DNA from: JAVMKJ01 sp031732855 | GTDB lineage: Bacteria; Pseudomonadota; Gammaproteobacteria; Competibacterales; Competibacteraceae | Length of the DNA stretch: 9,743 bases | Reading direction: 5' to 3' | NCBI GenBank assembly: GCA_031732855.1 | Contig: JAVMKJ010000216.1 | Span: forward strand, 1 to 9,743 | In this document: positions 1-6,759 of the stretch, one piece after another | How positions within the stretch are numbered: position 1 is the stretch's first letter | Layout of the letters: each line of letters begins with the position of its first letter | Translations under genes and position numbers: made by a program | Notes under the pieces: generated by a model | Seen by the model: only the letters and a program-made list of their open reading frames with translations | What the model was told of the DNA's origin: nothing | Databases searched by the model: none

Positions 1-386
1 GGACATGTCTCAGGGAATTTTGAGAGTGGCAAGTGGGTTTGTTTGGCGGCGTTTGATCTTGCTCTTTGATAAGCGTGATCCAATTCCAGCAATGGGTAGT
101 TTTTCAGGCTAGGACTGTCCATGATTGCCAGTTCAATTTGCAACCTGGAATCAGTAATGGAGTCCAGCCAGCTATCGGAACGCCTTTGCGGTTGATATTC
201 CCATTTGAGAAGGTGGATTAAAAGACGAACAAGCTGGCTTGCAATCCCTCTTTTTTCACTCTTTCCCAAGTCTTCCAACTCCTCAACCAAATGTTCCACA
301 TCGATATTTTGCCAACGCCCTTCCCGTATCAGGTTAGCGGTTTCATGCGCCCACAAACTTAAATCTGTTACATAATTTGTATTCAC
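1..386 (-). CDS. DUF29 family protein, 3' end cut by window edge
   Basis: Reading the minus strand from 386 gives 128 codons with no stop before the window edge. The protein starts (M)NTNYVTDLSLWAHETANL, followed by a segment with VEHLVEELEDLGKSEKR, then LLIHLLKWEYQPQRR and SWLDSI, and ends at FPETC. This is the usual order of motifs in DUF29 proteins (about 140-150 residues), so only about 15 C-terminal residues should be missing. The start is GTG at 386-384. It is chosen because the N-terminus matches the family and an AGAGG ribosome binding site lies 9 nt upstream. No ATG is in frame nearby. DUF29 has no established biochemical function. Base composition is lower in GC than the genes to the right, which hints at separate ancestry. 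It lies downstream of the anti-sigma gene on the same strand, about 208 nt away, so it probably has its own promoter. Confidence 0.85.
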   Translation of the reverse strand, partial: MNTNYVTDLSLWAHETANLIREGRWQNIDVEHLVEELEDLGKSEKRGIASQLVRLLIHLLKWEYQPQRRSDSWLDSITDSRLQIELAIMDSPSLKNYPLLELDHAYQRARSNAAKQTHLPLSKFPETC

Positions 387-594
387 ATTAAATGACCTCT
401 TTGCTAAGTTTAGTAACCGTGGTCGGTCATCCACCTGTTTCTCTTTCAGCGCCTCGACGACTAGCCAGCACCGCGATAGCGTAGATACCAATACCTGTCT
501 CCAGGCCGATCCCGACACCGACATCCCGAGCGATCAGATACAGGTGTTGGGCATGGCTGGGAAGACGCAGGGCGTACCATAACCGCAGCCACGC
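387..594. other. Intergenic stretch between the anti-sigma and DUF29 genes
   Basis: No gene with a credible start was found here. Two things are visible. Positions 489-498 and 540-549 form a 10-bp inverted repeat (CAATACCTGT / ACAGGTGTTG, one G-T wobble) around a 41-nt GC-rich loop, which could fold in the anti-sigma transcript. Also, the anti-sigma reading frame stays open for 55 codons after its stop, down to a TGA at 429-427. The stretch nearest the DUF29 start (about 360-430) is AT-rich and is a likely place for its promoter. Confidence 0.4.
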
Positions 595-1149
595 TCAGGC
601 CAGCATTTCCGGCCGCAACTGGCCACGGAGGAATACCACGCCGCCGTTGCGGGTGGAGATGGGCGCGTGCCGCGAGCCGGGCAGCGCCGCGTGATAGTCG
701 CCTTGACTGTAGGCACGGTCGCCGATCAGCATGTCCCCATCCAGTAACAGACATTCCTCCAGAGCGTGGTGATCGTGAGCCGGAAGTTGGCAGCCCGGCG
801 CCAGCCGCAGCAAAAACGACTGGAAACCAGCTTCCCGGTCCACCAGCAGCAGCTTGATTTCCAAACCTGGCGCCAGCATCCGCCATTCGCCCTCCCGCTC
901 GCGCACGGTCACGGTGGCGGGCGGACCGGCCGCGTCCAGGGCCGCTTCGATGGCATCCCAAACCGACGCGCGCGGCGTCACCTCCGGCAGGGTGGCCGCC
1001 AGTGGAGTCAATCGCCGTTCCCAGGCGGCAACCTTCCGCTGCAACTCCGGATTCCGGGCCAGATTCGCCTCGAACTCGGCCAGTTCCGGCCCGCTCAGCG
1101 CGCCGAGCACGTAATCGCCCGCCAGGCTTTCGGCTTCGTTCGCGTTCAT
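595..1149 (-). CDS. Anti-sigma factor with C-terminal ChrR-type cupin domain
   Basis: A 184-residue soluble protein likely to hold the adjacent ECF sigma factor inactive until a signal is sensed. Residues 9-64 (LAGDYVLGALSGPELAEFEANL, AAWERRLTPLAA, SVWDAI) resemble the N-terminal sigma-binding segment of RskA-like anti-sigma factors and contain no cysteine. Residues about 88-176 form a ChrR-like cupin: PAHDHHALEE, then GDY and PGSRHAPIS. H125, H127, E131 and H161 have the same spacing (+2, +6, +36) as the zinc ligands I recall for Rhodobacter ChrR (H141, H143, E147, H177). The HxxxCxxC zinc site of the ChrR N-terminus is absent, as is any membrane segment. The ATG at 1149 overlaps the sigma stop in an ATGA, suggesting translational coupling. 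The open frame extends upstream, but that part overlaps the sigma gene and is rejected. A cupin enzyme is a less likely alternative, given the context. Confidence 0.85.
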   Translation of the reverse strand: MNANEAESLAGDYVLGALSGPELAEFEANLARNPELQRKVAAWERRLTPLAATLPEVTPRASVWDAIEAALDAAGPPATVTVREREGEWRMLAPGLEIKLLLVDREAGFQSFLLRLAPGCQLPAHDHHALEECLLLDGDMLIGDRAYSQGDYHAALPGSRHAPISTRNGGVVFLRGQLRPEMLA

Positions 1150-1718
1150 GATTCCAGGCACCCCTTGAGTTGCAACAAGCCCCGTCTCACCCAGCTTTTG
1201 ACCGTGCCGAGCGGAGTTTGCAACCGCTCCGCCAGTTCCTCGTGGCTGAGGCCATGGAAGAAAGCCAGCCCGATCGCCTGGGACTGATCGGCGGACAGGC
1301 GCCGCAAACACTCCTGAATGGCATGAGCCAGGTGGTCGACCGATAACGGGGACTGGGGATCGGGTATCTGCAAGGCTTCATCGGCCAGAGGCTCGGCGTT
1401 GATTTCCGCCGCCCGTCGCCGCCTCTGGCGCAGCAATTCGATGGCCCGATGGCGAGCGATCGCCATGAGCCAGACCAGAACCGGCGCCCGTCCGGGCTGG
1501 TATTGTCCGGCGGTGCGCCAGACGGCCAGATAGGTTTCCTGCAAGACGTCCTCCGCCGCGTCCTGCTGGCGCAACAACGCCAGCGCGATCGCATACAGGC
1601 GACTCCGAGTAAGACGGTACAACTCCGCGAACGCCTGGCGGTCGCCGCGCGCGGTGGCCGCCAGCAGGTCGACCAGCGGATCGGATTGAAGGGGTAACGA
1701 TTGACGGGCCAAATCCAC
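1146..1718 (-). CDS. ECF-type RNA polymerase sigma factor
   Basis: A 190-residue group 4 (ECF) sigma factor. Region 2 spans roughly residues 14-100, with GDRQAFAELYRLTRSRLYAIA, the DAAEDVLQETYLAVWR stretch of region 2.2, and WLMAIARHRAIELLRQRRRR. Region 4 spans about 128-187, with LSADQSQAIGLAFFHGLSH and a helix-turn-helix, EELAERLQTPLGTVKSWVRRG. It resembles the SigK/RpoE-like groups paired with RskA- or ChrR-like anti-sigma factors. The GTG at 1718 is preferred because it gives the normal family length and starts just before region 2, with AGG 9 nt upstream. An in-frame ATG at 1826 (226 residues) has a GGGAG 7 nt upstream and cannot be excluded, but its extra 36 residues do not look like sigma sequence. 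The stop overlaps the anti-sigma start. Targets are unknown; autoregulation and control of neighbouring genes is an inference. Confidence 0.9.
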   Translation of the reverse strand: MDLARQSLPLQSDPLVDLLAATARGDRQAFAELYRLTRSRLYAIALALLRQQDAAEDVLQETYLAVWRTAGQYQPGRAPVLVWLMAIARHRAIELLRQRRRRAAEINAEPLADEALQIPDPQSPLSVDHLAHAIQECLRRLSADQSQAIGLAFFHGLSHEELAERLQTPLGTVKSWVRRGLLQLKGCLES

Positions 1719-1915
1719 GGCGCTTTGCCTGCTCCCGATAATGTTGCGTCGGAATTCTAGTCCGCCCGACCGCGCGCGGCAACGCTGCCCGACCGGCCGG
1801 AAAGGCAATACGTTGCTCGCGCGCATGGGCCGGCTCCCGGAGCGTCGTCAACGGCTCACGATGTCCTTGGGCGAAGGAACGGCAGGGAACATGACGGTAT
1901 CTTCCTCGGATGAGT
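1719..1915 (-). promoter_or_regulatory. Leader region upstream of the sigma factor gene
   Basis: About 197 nt separate the HupE/UreJ stop from the chosen sigma start, a larger gap than between the other left-arm genes. A promoter for sigma/anti-sigma may lie here, although read-through from the DUF4331 operon is equally possible. I could not find a convincing ECF or sigma-70 promoter pair by eye. An ATG at 1892 with GAGGAA upstream opens a 14-codon frame ending at 1848, too short to call. Confidence 0.3.
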
Positions 1916-3073
1916 TCAGCTTGGGTTGGAAAAAAGGTTGATGTTCAAACCCCGCTCCAGGCACCAGACCAAGGCAAGGAGGGCGACGGTGGCCGATCCC
2001 ACCGGCAGGGCCAGCCGCCGGTACAGCCAGGTTTGCCGCAGGGCGAAAGCCAGCGGCAGCACGACCGCGACGATGGCCAGTTGCCCGGTTTCGACGCCCA
2101 GATTGAAGCCGGCCAGCGCCAGCGCCAGCGCATCCGCGGGGAGGCCCAACTCCCGCAACACGCTGGCGAAGCCGAAGCCGTGGATCAGTCCGAGCGCGAA
2201 GGCCAGCGACCAGCGCCGCGTCGTCACCAGCGGGAACAGGTTGTTGGACGCCGCCAGCACCACGGTCAACGCGATCGCCGTTTCCACCAGCCGGCTCGGC
2301 AAATCCACCACGCCCAGCACCGCCAGGGTCAGCGTCAGCGAGTGGGCGAGGGTGAAGGCGGTCACGATGCAGGCGGTTTCCAGCAGCACCGTCCGCAGCG
2401 CCATCGCCGGCCGCCAGCGGCCGTTCTCCCACCACAGCACCGCCGGCAGCAGCAGCGCCAGCAGAAACAGGATGTGGTCGAACCCGATCCAGATGTGCCA
2501 CACCCCTTCCTCCCAGTAGCTCGCGAAGATCCGCCAGCCGCCGACGGGCGCGGCGTTCAACGGATGTCGCGGCCGATCCGGCGACAGCACGGCGGTTTCC
2601 GTGCCGGTTGGCGCATCCACCCGCAACAAGCCCCGGTGAGAGGGATCGAGAGCGAAGAACAGCCGGTAGTCCAGCACTTGCGCGCCGGCCGGACAGTCCA
2701 GGGCGAAAGCGAGCACCGCGTAGGCGCCGTCGCCGTGCTGGACCACCCGCATGGCGTCGGGCCGGGCGGAGCAGGTCGCGGCGCCGGCGCGCAGCGTCAG
2801 ATAGTCCAGGGCGTAATCGACCACGGCGCGTTCCCGCGCCCGCAGTTCGCCCCAGGTGATGGCGCCATCGCCGTCGCCATCCAGGCCGATGGCGTATTCG
2901 AGATCGCGCAGCGCGATGTCCCAGCGGGCCTCCCAGCCACCGGCGCGGGGCGTCAGGCTTAAATAGCTGTCGCTGGGTTTGTGGGCGAAGGCGGCCGGCG
3001 CCAGTCCCAGCAGCAACACCAGCAGGGTGAGCAGCAACGCCAGCGGAACAAACCAGCGACCGACCCGAACCAT
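1916..3073 (-). CDS. HupE/UreJ family membrane protein with EF-hand-like loop
   Basis: A 385-residue membrane protein of the HupE/UreJ_2 type. Residues 1-30 form a signal peptide ending AAFA|HKPSDSYL. An extracytoplasmic domain follows to about residue 185. The C-terminal half is hydrophobic, with family signatures WHIWIGFDHILFLLALLLP (about 192-210), FTLAHSLTLTLAVLG, NNLFPL, LIHGFGFASVLRELGL and FNLGVETGQLAIV. The conserved His-Asp and His-Gly positions inside membrane helices suggest metal handling; related HupE/UreJ proteins are predicted nickel or cobalt permeases, but the substrate here is unknown. A canonical EF-hand loop, D65-G-D67-G-D69-G-A-I-T73-W-G-E76, sits in the extracytoplasmic domain. 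The ATG at 3073 is chosen because it immediately precedes the signal peptide; the longer open frame upstream runs antisense-like through the TPR gene. It lies 59 nt after the TPR gene. Confidence 0.85.
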   Translation of the reverse strand: MVRVGRWFVPLALLLTLLVLLLGLAPAAFAHKPSDSYLSLTPRAGGWEARWDIALRDLEYAIGLDGDGDGAITWGELRARERAVVDYALDYLTLRAGAATCSARPDAMRVVQHGDGAYAVLAFALDCPAGAQVLDYRLFFALDPSHRGLLRVDAPTGTETAVLSPDRPRHPLNAAPVGGWRIFASYWEEGVWHIWIGFDHILFLLALLLPAVLWWENGRWRPAMALRTVLLETACIVTAFTLAHSLTLTLAVLGVVDLPSRLVETAIALTVVLAASNNLFPLVTTRRWSLAFALGLIHGFGFASVLRELGLPADALALALAGFNLGVETGQLAIVAVVLPLAFALRQTWLYRRLALPVGSATVALLALVWCLERGLNINLFSNPS

Positions 3074-3132
3074 GCCGGGGGCCCGTTCTCCGGCCGCATT
3101 GCCGGCGTCAGGCTTTCGATGTGGACAACCGT

Positions 3133-4413
3133 TCACGACGCGGTCTCCCGCAACCGCCGGCTCAACTCGGCCAGCCGGTCGTCCTCCAGCTTGACGCGAG
3201 CGATCCAGTCCAGCACCTCGCGCGCCGCGTCCAGCCGGCCGGCCGCCAGCGCCGCTTCCAGCAGCAGGCGGGCATCCTGGGGTTCCCGCTGTCCCTGCGC
3301 CCAGTTGCGCCGCGCCAGTTCCAGAGCCTCTCGCGGCTGCCCGCGCAGGTCGAGCCGCAGCCGGGCCTCGGCGGCGACGTGGGTGGTATCGCCCCGCTGG
3401 CGGGCGGCGGCGAACCGCGCCTCCAGCACCTCCGCATGACCTTGCCAGGCGGAATCGTCCAGCCGCCGTTCCGCCAGCGCCAGCCGCAGCAGCAGGCTGT
3501 CGGCGCGCTGTTCGTTGCGGAGCAGCGCGCGCGCTTCGGCCGCCCGGTTCCGGTCGAGCAGAAAATCGGCGTAGGCCCCGAGCAGATAAACGTCCCGCCG
3601 GCCGAGATCCAACGCGGCCCGGAAGTGTGATTCCGCCGCCCGGACATCGCCGCGCTGTTCGGCGAGTTCCGCCAGCACGGTCGTGGCCCACAGTCGTTCC
3701 GCGACGTCGGTCCCGGGCGAACTCTCCAACGCGCGCCGCAGGGTCTCGTAGGCGAAACCGGCCTGTCCGTTGCGGCCGAGCGCGCCGCTCAGACAGGCGT
3801 GGTAGGGCAGCGGGCCGGTCAGCCGTCGCAATGCCAGACAGCCGCGCAGCGCCGCCTCCGGTTCCCCTCGCACCTGCTGGATTACCGCCTGGGTGAGCCA
3901 GGCCCGGGCGTTACGGGGATCGACCGCCAGCACCTCTCGCAGATCGGCCAGGGCCCCGTCGAAATCGTGCCGGTTCTGGCGCAGCACGGCGCGCAGCAGG
4001 AGCACTTCGGGCGGTGGGGGGTTCTGGTTCCACCAGGGCGCCAGCGCCGCCTCGGCGTAGCCGTAATGACGGGGATCGGCCTCGGCGCGACCGATTTCGA
4101 GATTGCGGCGGGCGACCCGCAGCGCCAGCTCGAGATCGTCGGGCCGGGCGGCCAACTGGCGACGCAACTCCCGCAATTCCCGCATCCGGGAATCGGTCGC
4201 CGCCAGCGGCAGTTTCTCCAGCACCCGATCGGGATCGGTGGGAACGAACGACTCCGCCAGGGCCGGGCCGGCGACGCTCAGGAGTATCCCGAGCAGGAAA
4301 TGGAACCGCCGGCGCCCCAGACCTGGGCGGATTCGATCGGTTCCCCACTTTCCACCCCCCCTTTCAGCAGGGAGCGGAGAGCGGTGTGGAGAGGAAGCGA
4401 GGAGCAGGTTCAT
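3133..4413 (-). CDS. Secreted tetratricopeptide (TPR) repeat protein
   Basis: A 426-residue, Ala/Arg/Leu-rich helical protein. A signal sequence, RRRFHFLLGILLSVAGPALA|ES, lies at about residues 34-54. The mature part holds TPR-like helix pairs: FDGALADLREVLAVDPRNARAW, QQVRGEPEAALRGCLAL, GQAGFAYETLRRALE, EQRGDVRAAESHFRAALDLG, NRAAEARALLRNEQ, GQPREALELARRNW and AGRLDAAREVLDW. It is probably a periplasmic scaffold that binds partners from the same operon; no catalytic motif is seen. The ATG at 4413 is used. An alternative ATG at 4446 overlaps the DUF4331 stop in an ATGA and would add 11 residues. Neither has a strong ribosome binding site. The 33 residues before the hydrophobic core are long for a signal peptide and look like translated intergenic sequence. 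Confidence 0.8.
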   Translation of the reverse strand: MNLLLASSPHRSPLPAERGGGKWGTDRIRPGLGRRRFHFLLGILLSVAGPALAESFVPTDPDRVLEKLPLAATDSRMRELRELRRQLAARPDDLELALRVARRNLEIGRAEADPRHYGYAEAALAPWWNQNPPPPEVLLLRAVLRQNRHDFDGALADLREVLAVDPRNARAWLTQAVIQQVRGEPEAALRGCLALRRLTGPLPYHACLSGALGRNGQAGFAYETLRRALESSPGTDVAERLWATTVLAELAEQRGDVRAAESHFRAALDLGRRDVYLLGAYADFLLDRNRAAEARALLRNEQRADSLLLRLALAERRLDDSAWQGHAEVLEARFAAARQRGDTTHVAAEARLRLDLRGQPREALELARRNWAQGQREPQDARLLLEAALAAGRLDAAREVLDWIARVKLEDDRLAELSRRLRETAS

Positions 4414-4442
4414 GATCGGTCTCGCGTGCAGTGCGCCAGCCG

Positions 4443-6005
4443 TCATTCCACGGGGCATTGGTCGCCGGCGCAACCCGCCTCGCGTGGATCGACGTGGCGG
4501 CTGTCGCGGCCGGAATGGGCCAGACCGAGATAGGGGAAACTCTCGCGATAGGGCACGTCGTTGGTATTGACGCCGTCGCCGATGCTGTTGTGCGGGAAGC
4601 CGGCGAATTTTCCACCCGCCAACACTCCCACCACGGCGCGGGCCGCGATGTCGGTCACGTCGTCCGATAACCGCCGGCCGTTGGGAAACCCCGCCGGGTC
4701 TCCGGCCAGCAGACCCAGCCGGCTGCGCTTGACGGCGGAGGTGGGCGCGATCCCCGTGTTCAATCGAAGCAAGTCGGCCACCGGTCCGGCCGGGGTGCCG
4801 GGCGCGGCGATCGGCGCCATGTACGTCACCAGGGGCAACAGATCGTTGCGGGGCGGGACCGGAATCGGCAGCGCGTCGGCGTAGATGGCGTTCAGGACCC
4901 GCGCCAGCAACGGATCGAGGGCGTAGCCGGCGAACTGGGCGTCGTCCTTGGGCTGGCTCATGCTGAACTTGTCCTTGTCGCCGGTGCCGATGATCAGTTC
5001 GTTGAACAGCGGATTGCCCATGCGCTGGATTTGCACGGCGTCGCCCGCCAGCAAGGATGGCCCACCCGGGGTGGACGAATAAATCTTCAACGCGGAGCGG
5101 GAGGTAGTGCCCCAGGCGCCGATGGTGGCCAGCGGTTCGCTGGCGGGGTGGGGTTTGCCGTCGCGGGTCAGCAAGGTGATCGGAACCTCGATGGCGATGG
5201 CGTTGACGTTGAAGCCGGCCACATCGTCCGAAGCGAAATTTTGGGTGTCGTCGGCGTCCTGCTGGGACGTCAGCACGCCGGCGATGCCGGTACCGTGGGG
5301 CAGGGTCCGGAAGTTCAGGGAATCGAAGGCCGCGCCCAGATCGATCCAGAACGGATCGTCCACGGTGCCGGCAAACACGGTAATGCCGTTGCCGAGATCG
5401 TGGATGCCCTGTTCGACCAGGCCGGCGTAGTCGGGCATGGTGCGAGGCCCGACGTTGGTGGGCACCGCGACCAGGCCCCTGGCCAACTCGGTGCGTTGTT
5501 CGCCGCGCACCAGCGTGACCGTATACCGCTGGCGCAGGCTCAGCCCTTCGGAGCCGGGACCATCCAGCGCGGCGATCGCCGGTGGAATCAGCGGCGTGCC
5601 GGGCGATACGGGAGCGGGCGAATTGGACGGCGCGGCGATGCCGTTGCCCGCGCCCACGAACCCGGTGAACACGCCGGGCGCGCGGATTTCGGTGGTGAAC
5701 CGGAACTCGAAGCGCAGATCCTCCACGGCATCGTGGTTGTTGTCGATGCGGATGGCGTAAAGAATCTCCGGATCGAAGGGGAAGTAATTGGGGCCGTTGC
5801 TGGGCTCCAGGAGTGGATCGACGTCCAGAATCAACGTCACCCTGCCGGGATCGTCGTAGCTGACGAAGGCGTAGAAATCGGTGATGTCGGCCTTGGAATC
5901 GAGGGCGGTCAGCGGCGCTTCGCGATGGTTGGCGGCGTGACCGCCGGTGGCGACGGCCAGGGTCAGAGCCAGACTCAGGCAGGTGCGGGCAAACAGACGG
6001 GGCAT
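4443..6005 (-). CDS. DUF4331 family secreted protein
   Basis: A 520-residue protein beginning with a Sec signal peptide (LFARTCLSLALTLAVATGGHA, cleavage near residue 24). The DUF4331 signature NHREAPLTALDSKADITDFYAFV follows at once, then DPGRVTLILDVDPL, YFPFDPEILYAIRIDNN, DDPFWIDLGAAFDSLNFRTL, NVNAIAIEVPITLL and IGAWGTTSR, and near the end GRRLSDDVTDIAARAVVGVLAG and FPHNSIGDGVNTNDV. Length is normal for the family, which occurs in envelopes of many bacteria with no assigned activity. The ATG at 6005 is well supported by GAGGAGGA 5 nt upstream and by the signal peptide. It is the first gene of the left arm, followed by the TPR and HupE/UreJ genes; this order suggests the three act together outside the cytoplasm. 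Confidence 0.92.
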   Translation of the reverse strand: MPRLFARTCLSLALTLAVATGGHAANHREAPLTALDSKADITDFYAFVSYDDPGRVTLILDVDPLLEPSNGPNYFPFDPEILYAIRIDNNHDAVEDLRFEFRFTTEIRAPGVFTGFVGAGNGIAAPSNSPAPVSPGTPLIPPAIAALDGPGSEGLSLRQRYTVTLVRGEQRTELARGLVAVPTNVGPRTMPDYAGLVEQGIHDLGNGITVFAGTVDDPFWIDLGAAFDSLNFRTLPHGTGIAGVLTSQQDADDTQNFASDDVAGFNVNAIAIEVPITLLTRDGKPHPASEPLATIGAWGTTSRSALKIYSSTPGGPSLLAGDAVQIQRMGNPLFNELIIGTGDKDKFSMSQPKDDAQFAGYALDPLLARVLNAIYADALPIPVPPRNDLLPLVTYMAPIAAPGTPAGPVADLLRLNTGIAPTSAVKRSRLGLLAGDPAGFPNGRRLSDDVTDIAARAVVGVLAGGKFAGFPHNSIGDGVNTNDVPYRESFPYLGLAHSGRDSRHVDPREAGCAGDQCPVE

Positions 6006-6010
6006 GACGA

Positions 6011-6018
6011 TCCTCCTC
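6011..6018 (-). promoter_or_regulatory. Strong ribosome binding site of the DUF4331 gene
   Basis: On the minus strand the sequence reads GAGGAGGA, separated by TCGTC from the ATG at 6005. It is close to the ideal Shine-Dalgarno sequence and fixes the start of the DUF4331 gene. Confidence 0.85.
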
Positions 6019-6035
6019 GGAAAACGGTTCGGTCA

Positions 6036-6056
6036 GGCGACGTCTCGGGCGTCGCC
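6036..6056. other. Small hairpin in the DUF4331 5' leader
   Basis: GGCGACG (6036-6042) and CGTCGCC (6050-6056) are perfectly complementary with a 7-nt loop. On the minus strand this falls about 30 nt upstream of the DUF4331 start, just ahead of its ribosome binding site. It could affect translation or mRNA stability, but it may also be chance in GC-rich sequence. Confidence 0.35.
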
Positions 6057-6143
6057 GCGAATGAAGCACCGATGGCTTCCTTGCCTGTTGCGCCGGAGCG
6101 CGCTGTTTGGATGCAGAGTCCGCAGGCAAATTCGAGGATGCAT

Positions 6144-6185
6144 GGGACCGCGATATATCGCGGCTCCCGCGTCATATCGCGGTCC
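6144..6185. repeat. Overlapping palindromes between the divergent operons
   Basis: Positions 6148-6163 are a perfect 16-bp palindrome, CCGCGATATATCGCGG, flanked by GGGA and, one base on, TCCC. The first arm also pairs with a second half-site: GGACCGCGATAT (6145-6156) is the exact reverse complement of ATATCGCGGTCC (6174-6185). The unit could be a two-site operator for a dimeric regulator or a dispersed extragenic palindrome. The similar element at 9641-9657 (15 of 17 positions match 6144-6160) favours a repeat family. Confidence 0.75.
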
Positions 6186-6482
6186 TCCCGCCGCGCCCCC
6201 ACTTCATATCTTCCGTCGATGAATCGATAAAATATTGATAAATAATAATAAAGTATTCTCGCATACCATGTGGCACGGGATTTGAAACCTCATTGCTCGG
6301 GTCGCTGCCGCGGGTCGAATCCCCAAGCAAATCCAACCCAACGGGTTCGGACCGGGACGGCGGTACATCCAGAACACGCCATGGCCACCGGCCGAACCGC
6401 CTGGCCCGGCGATCGCGGGAGGGCAGTCCACCCGCAAAACCTTTGCTTTCTTCAACGCTTGTCAATAGAGGAGCCATCGCTC

Positions 6483-6749
6483 ATGAACGGTAAAACTCTC
6501 GTCAATTCGGCTCTCGCCAGCGTTTTCGCCCTGGGTCTGGTCGCGACCGCCGGTCAAGCCGTCGCCGCCGAGGAAAAGAACGCCGAGAAATGCTACGGCA
6601 TCGTCAAGGCCGGCAAGAACGATTGCCAGACCAACGTCCACGCCTGCGCCGGTCAGGCCAGCAAGGACGGTCAGGGGGATTCCTGGATCTACGTCCCCAA
6701 GGGCACCTGCGAGAAGATCATCGGCGGCAGCGCGCAGCCGAAGGCCTGA
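6483..6749 (+). CDS. bufA: Bufferin-type RiPP precursor peptide (DUF2282)
   Basis: An 88-residue precursor. Residues 1-29 are a Sec signal peptide (hydrophobic NSALASVFALGLVATAG, cleavage near AVAA|EE), which is unusual for RiPPs but typical of bufferin precursors. The mature part has four cysteines, C37, C48, C55 and C76, in the DUF2282 motifs EKCYGIVKAGKNDC, HACAGQ, WIYVPKGTCEKI and GGS. In this family, cysteines are modified by the MNIO enzyme encoded next door, and the exported product binds copper and protects against metal stress. Which cysteines are modified here cannot be read from sequence. The ATG at 6483 is chosen over upstream in-frame ATGs because it directly precedes the signal peptide and has GAGGAG 9 nt upstream. 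The next gene starts 10 nt after the stop. It is the first gene of a five-gene operon. Confidence 0.92.
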   Translation: MNGKTLVNSALASVFALGLVATAGQAVAAEEKNAEKCYGIVKAGKNDCQTNVHACAGQASKDGQGDSWIYVPKGTCEKIIGGSAQPKA

Positions 6750-6759
6750 GGCGATTCCA

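Larger units (their letters stand above)
6006..6482. promoter_or_regulatory. Divergent intergenic control region
   Basis: This 477-bp region lies between the divergently read DUF4331 and bufA genes and must hold the promoters of both arms. It contains the 6036-6056 hairpin, the palindrome pair at 6144-6185, and a distinctly AT-rich block at about 6221-6260 (AATATTGATAAATAATAATA) followed by about 215 nt of GC-rich sequence before bufA. No coding frame here is credible. The AT-rich block is the most likely site for promoter opening. I could not define a proper -35/-10 pair. If transcription starts there, bufA has a long 5' leader of about 200 nt. Confidence 0.6.

Noticed and set aside
461..961. 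A 166-codon minus-strand frame under the anti-sigma gene
   Set aside because: Arg/Gly/Ala-rich shadow of the cupin-domain gene, with no start signal and no recognisable domain.
1848..1892. A 14-codon minicistron (MFPAVPSPKDIVSR) ahead of the sigma gene, with a GAGGAA upstream
   Set aside because: Too short to distinguish from chance; no leader-peptide features such as repeated regulatory codons or a following attenuator were seen.
3074..3691. N-terminal extension of the HupE/UreJ frame to 3691
   Set aside because: It overlaps the TPR gene out of frame, and the signal peptide begins exactly at the ATG at 3073.
3133..6129. A single 998-codon open frame on the minus strand joining the TPR gene to upstream sequence
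   Set aside because: Upstream of 4446 it runs through the DUF4331 gene in another frame and reads as Arg-rich, low-complexity protein, typical of shadow translation in high-GC DNA.
5031..6230. Long plus-strand open frame of 399 codons opposite the DUF4331 gene
   Set aside because: The composition is that of an antisense shadow, with no recognisable motifs. The minus-strand gene has a signal peptide, a strong ribosome binding site and family signatures.
6235..6259. Possible sigma-70 promoter TTGATA ... TATTCT
   Set aside because: The spacer is only 13 nt, too short for a standard promoter. The AT-rich block is kept only as a general promoter candidate.
6310..6324. tRNA T-arm-like sequence GGGTCGAATCCCC
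   Set aside because: The loop is 6 nt, the stem is only 3 bp, and no acceptor, D or anticodon arm can be folded around it.
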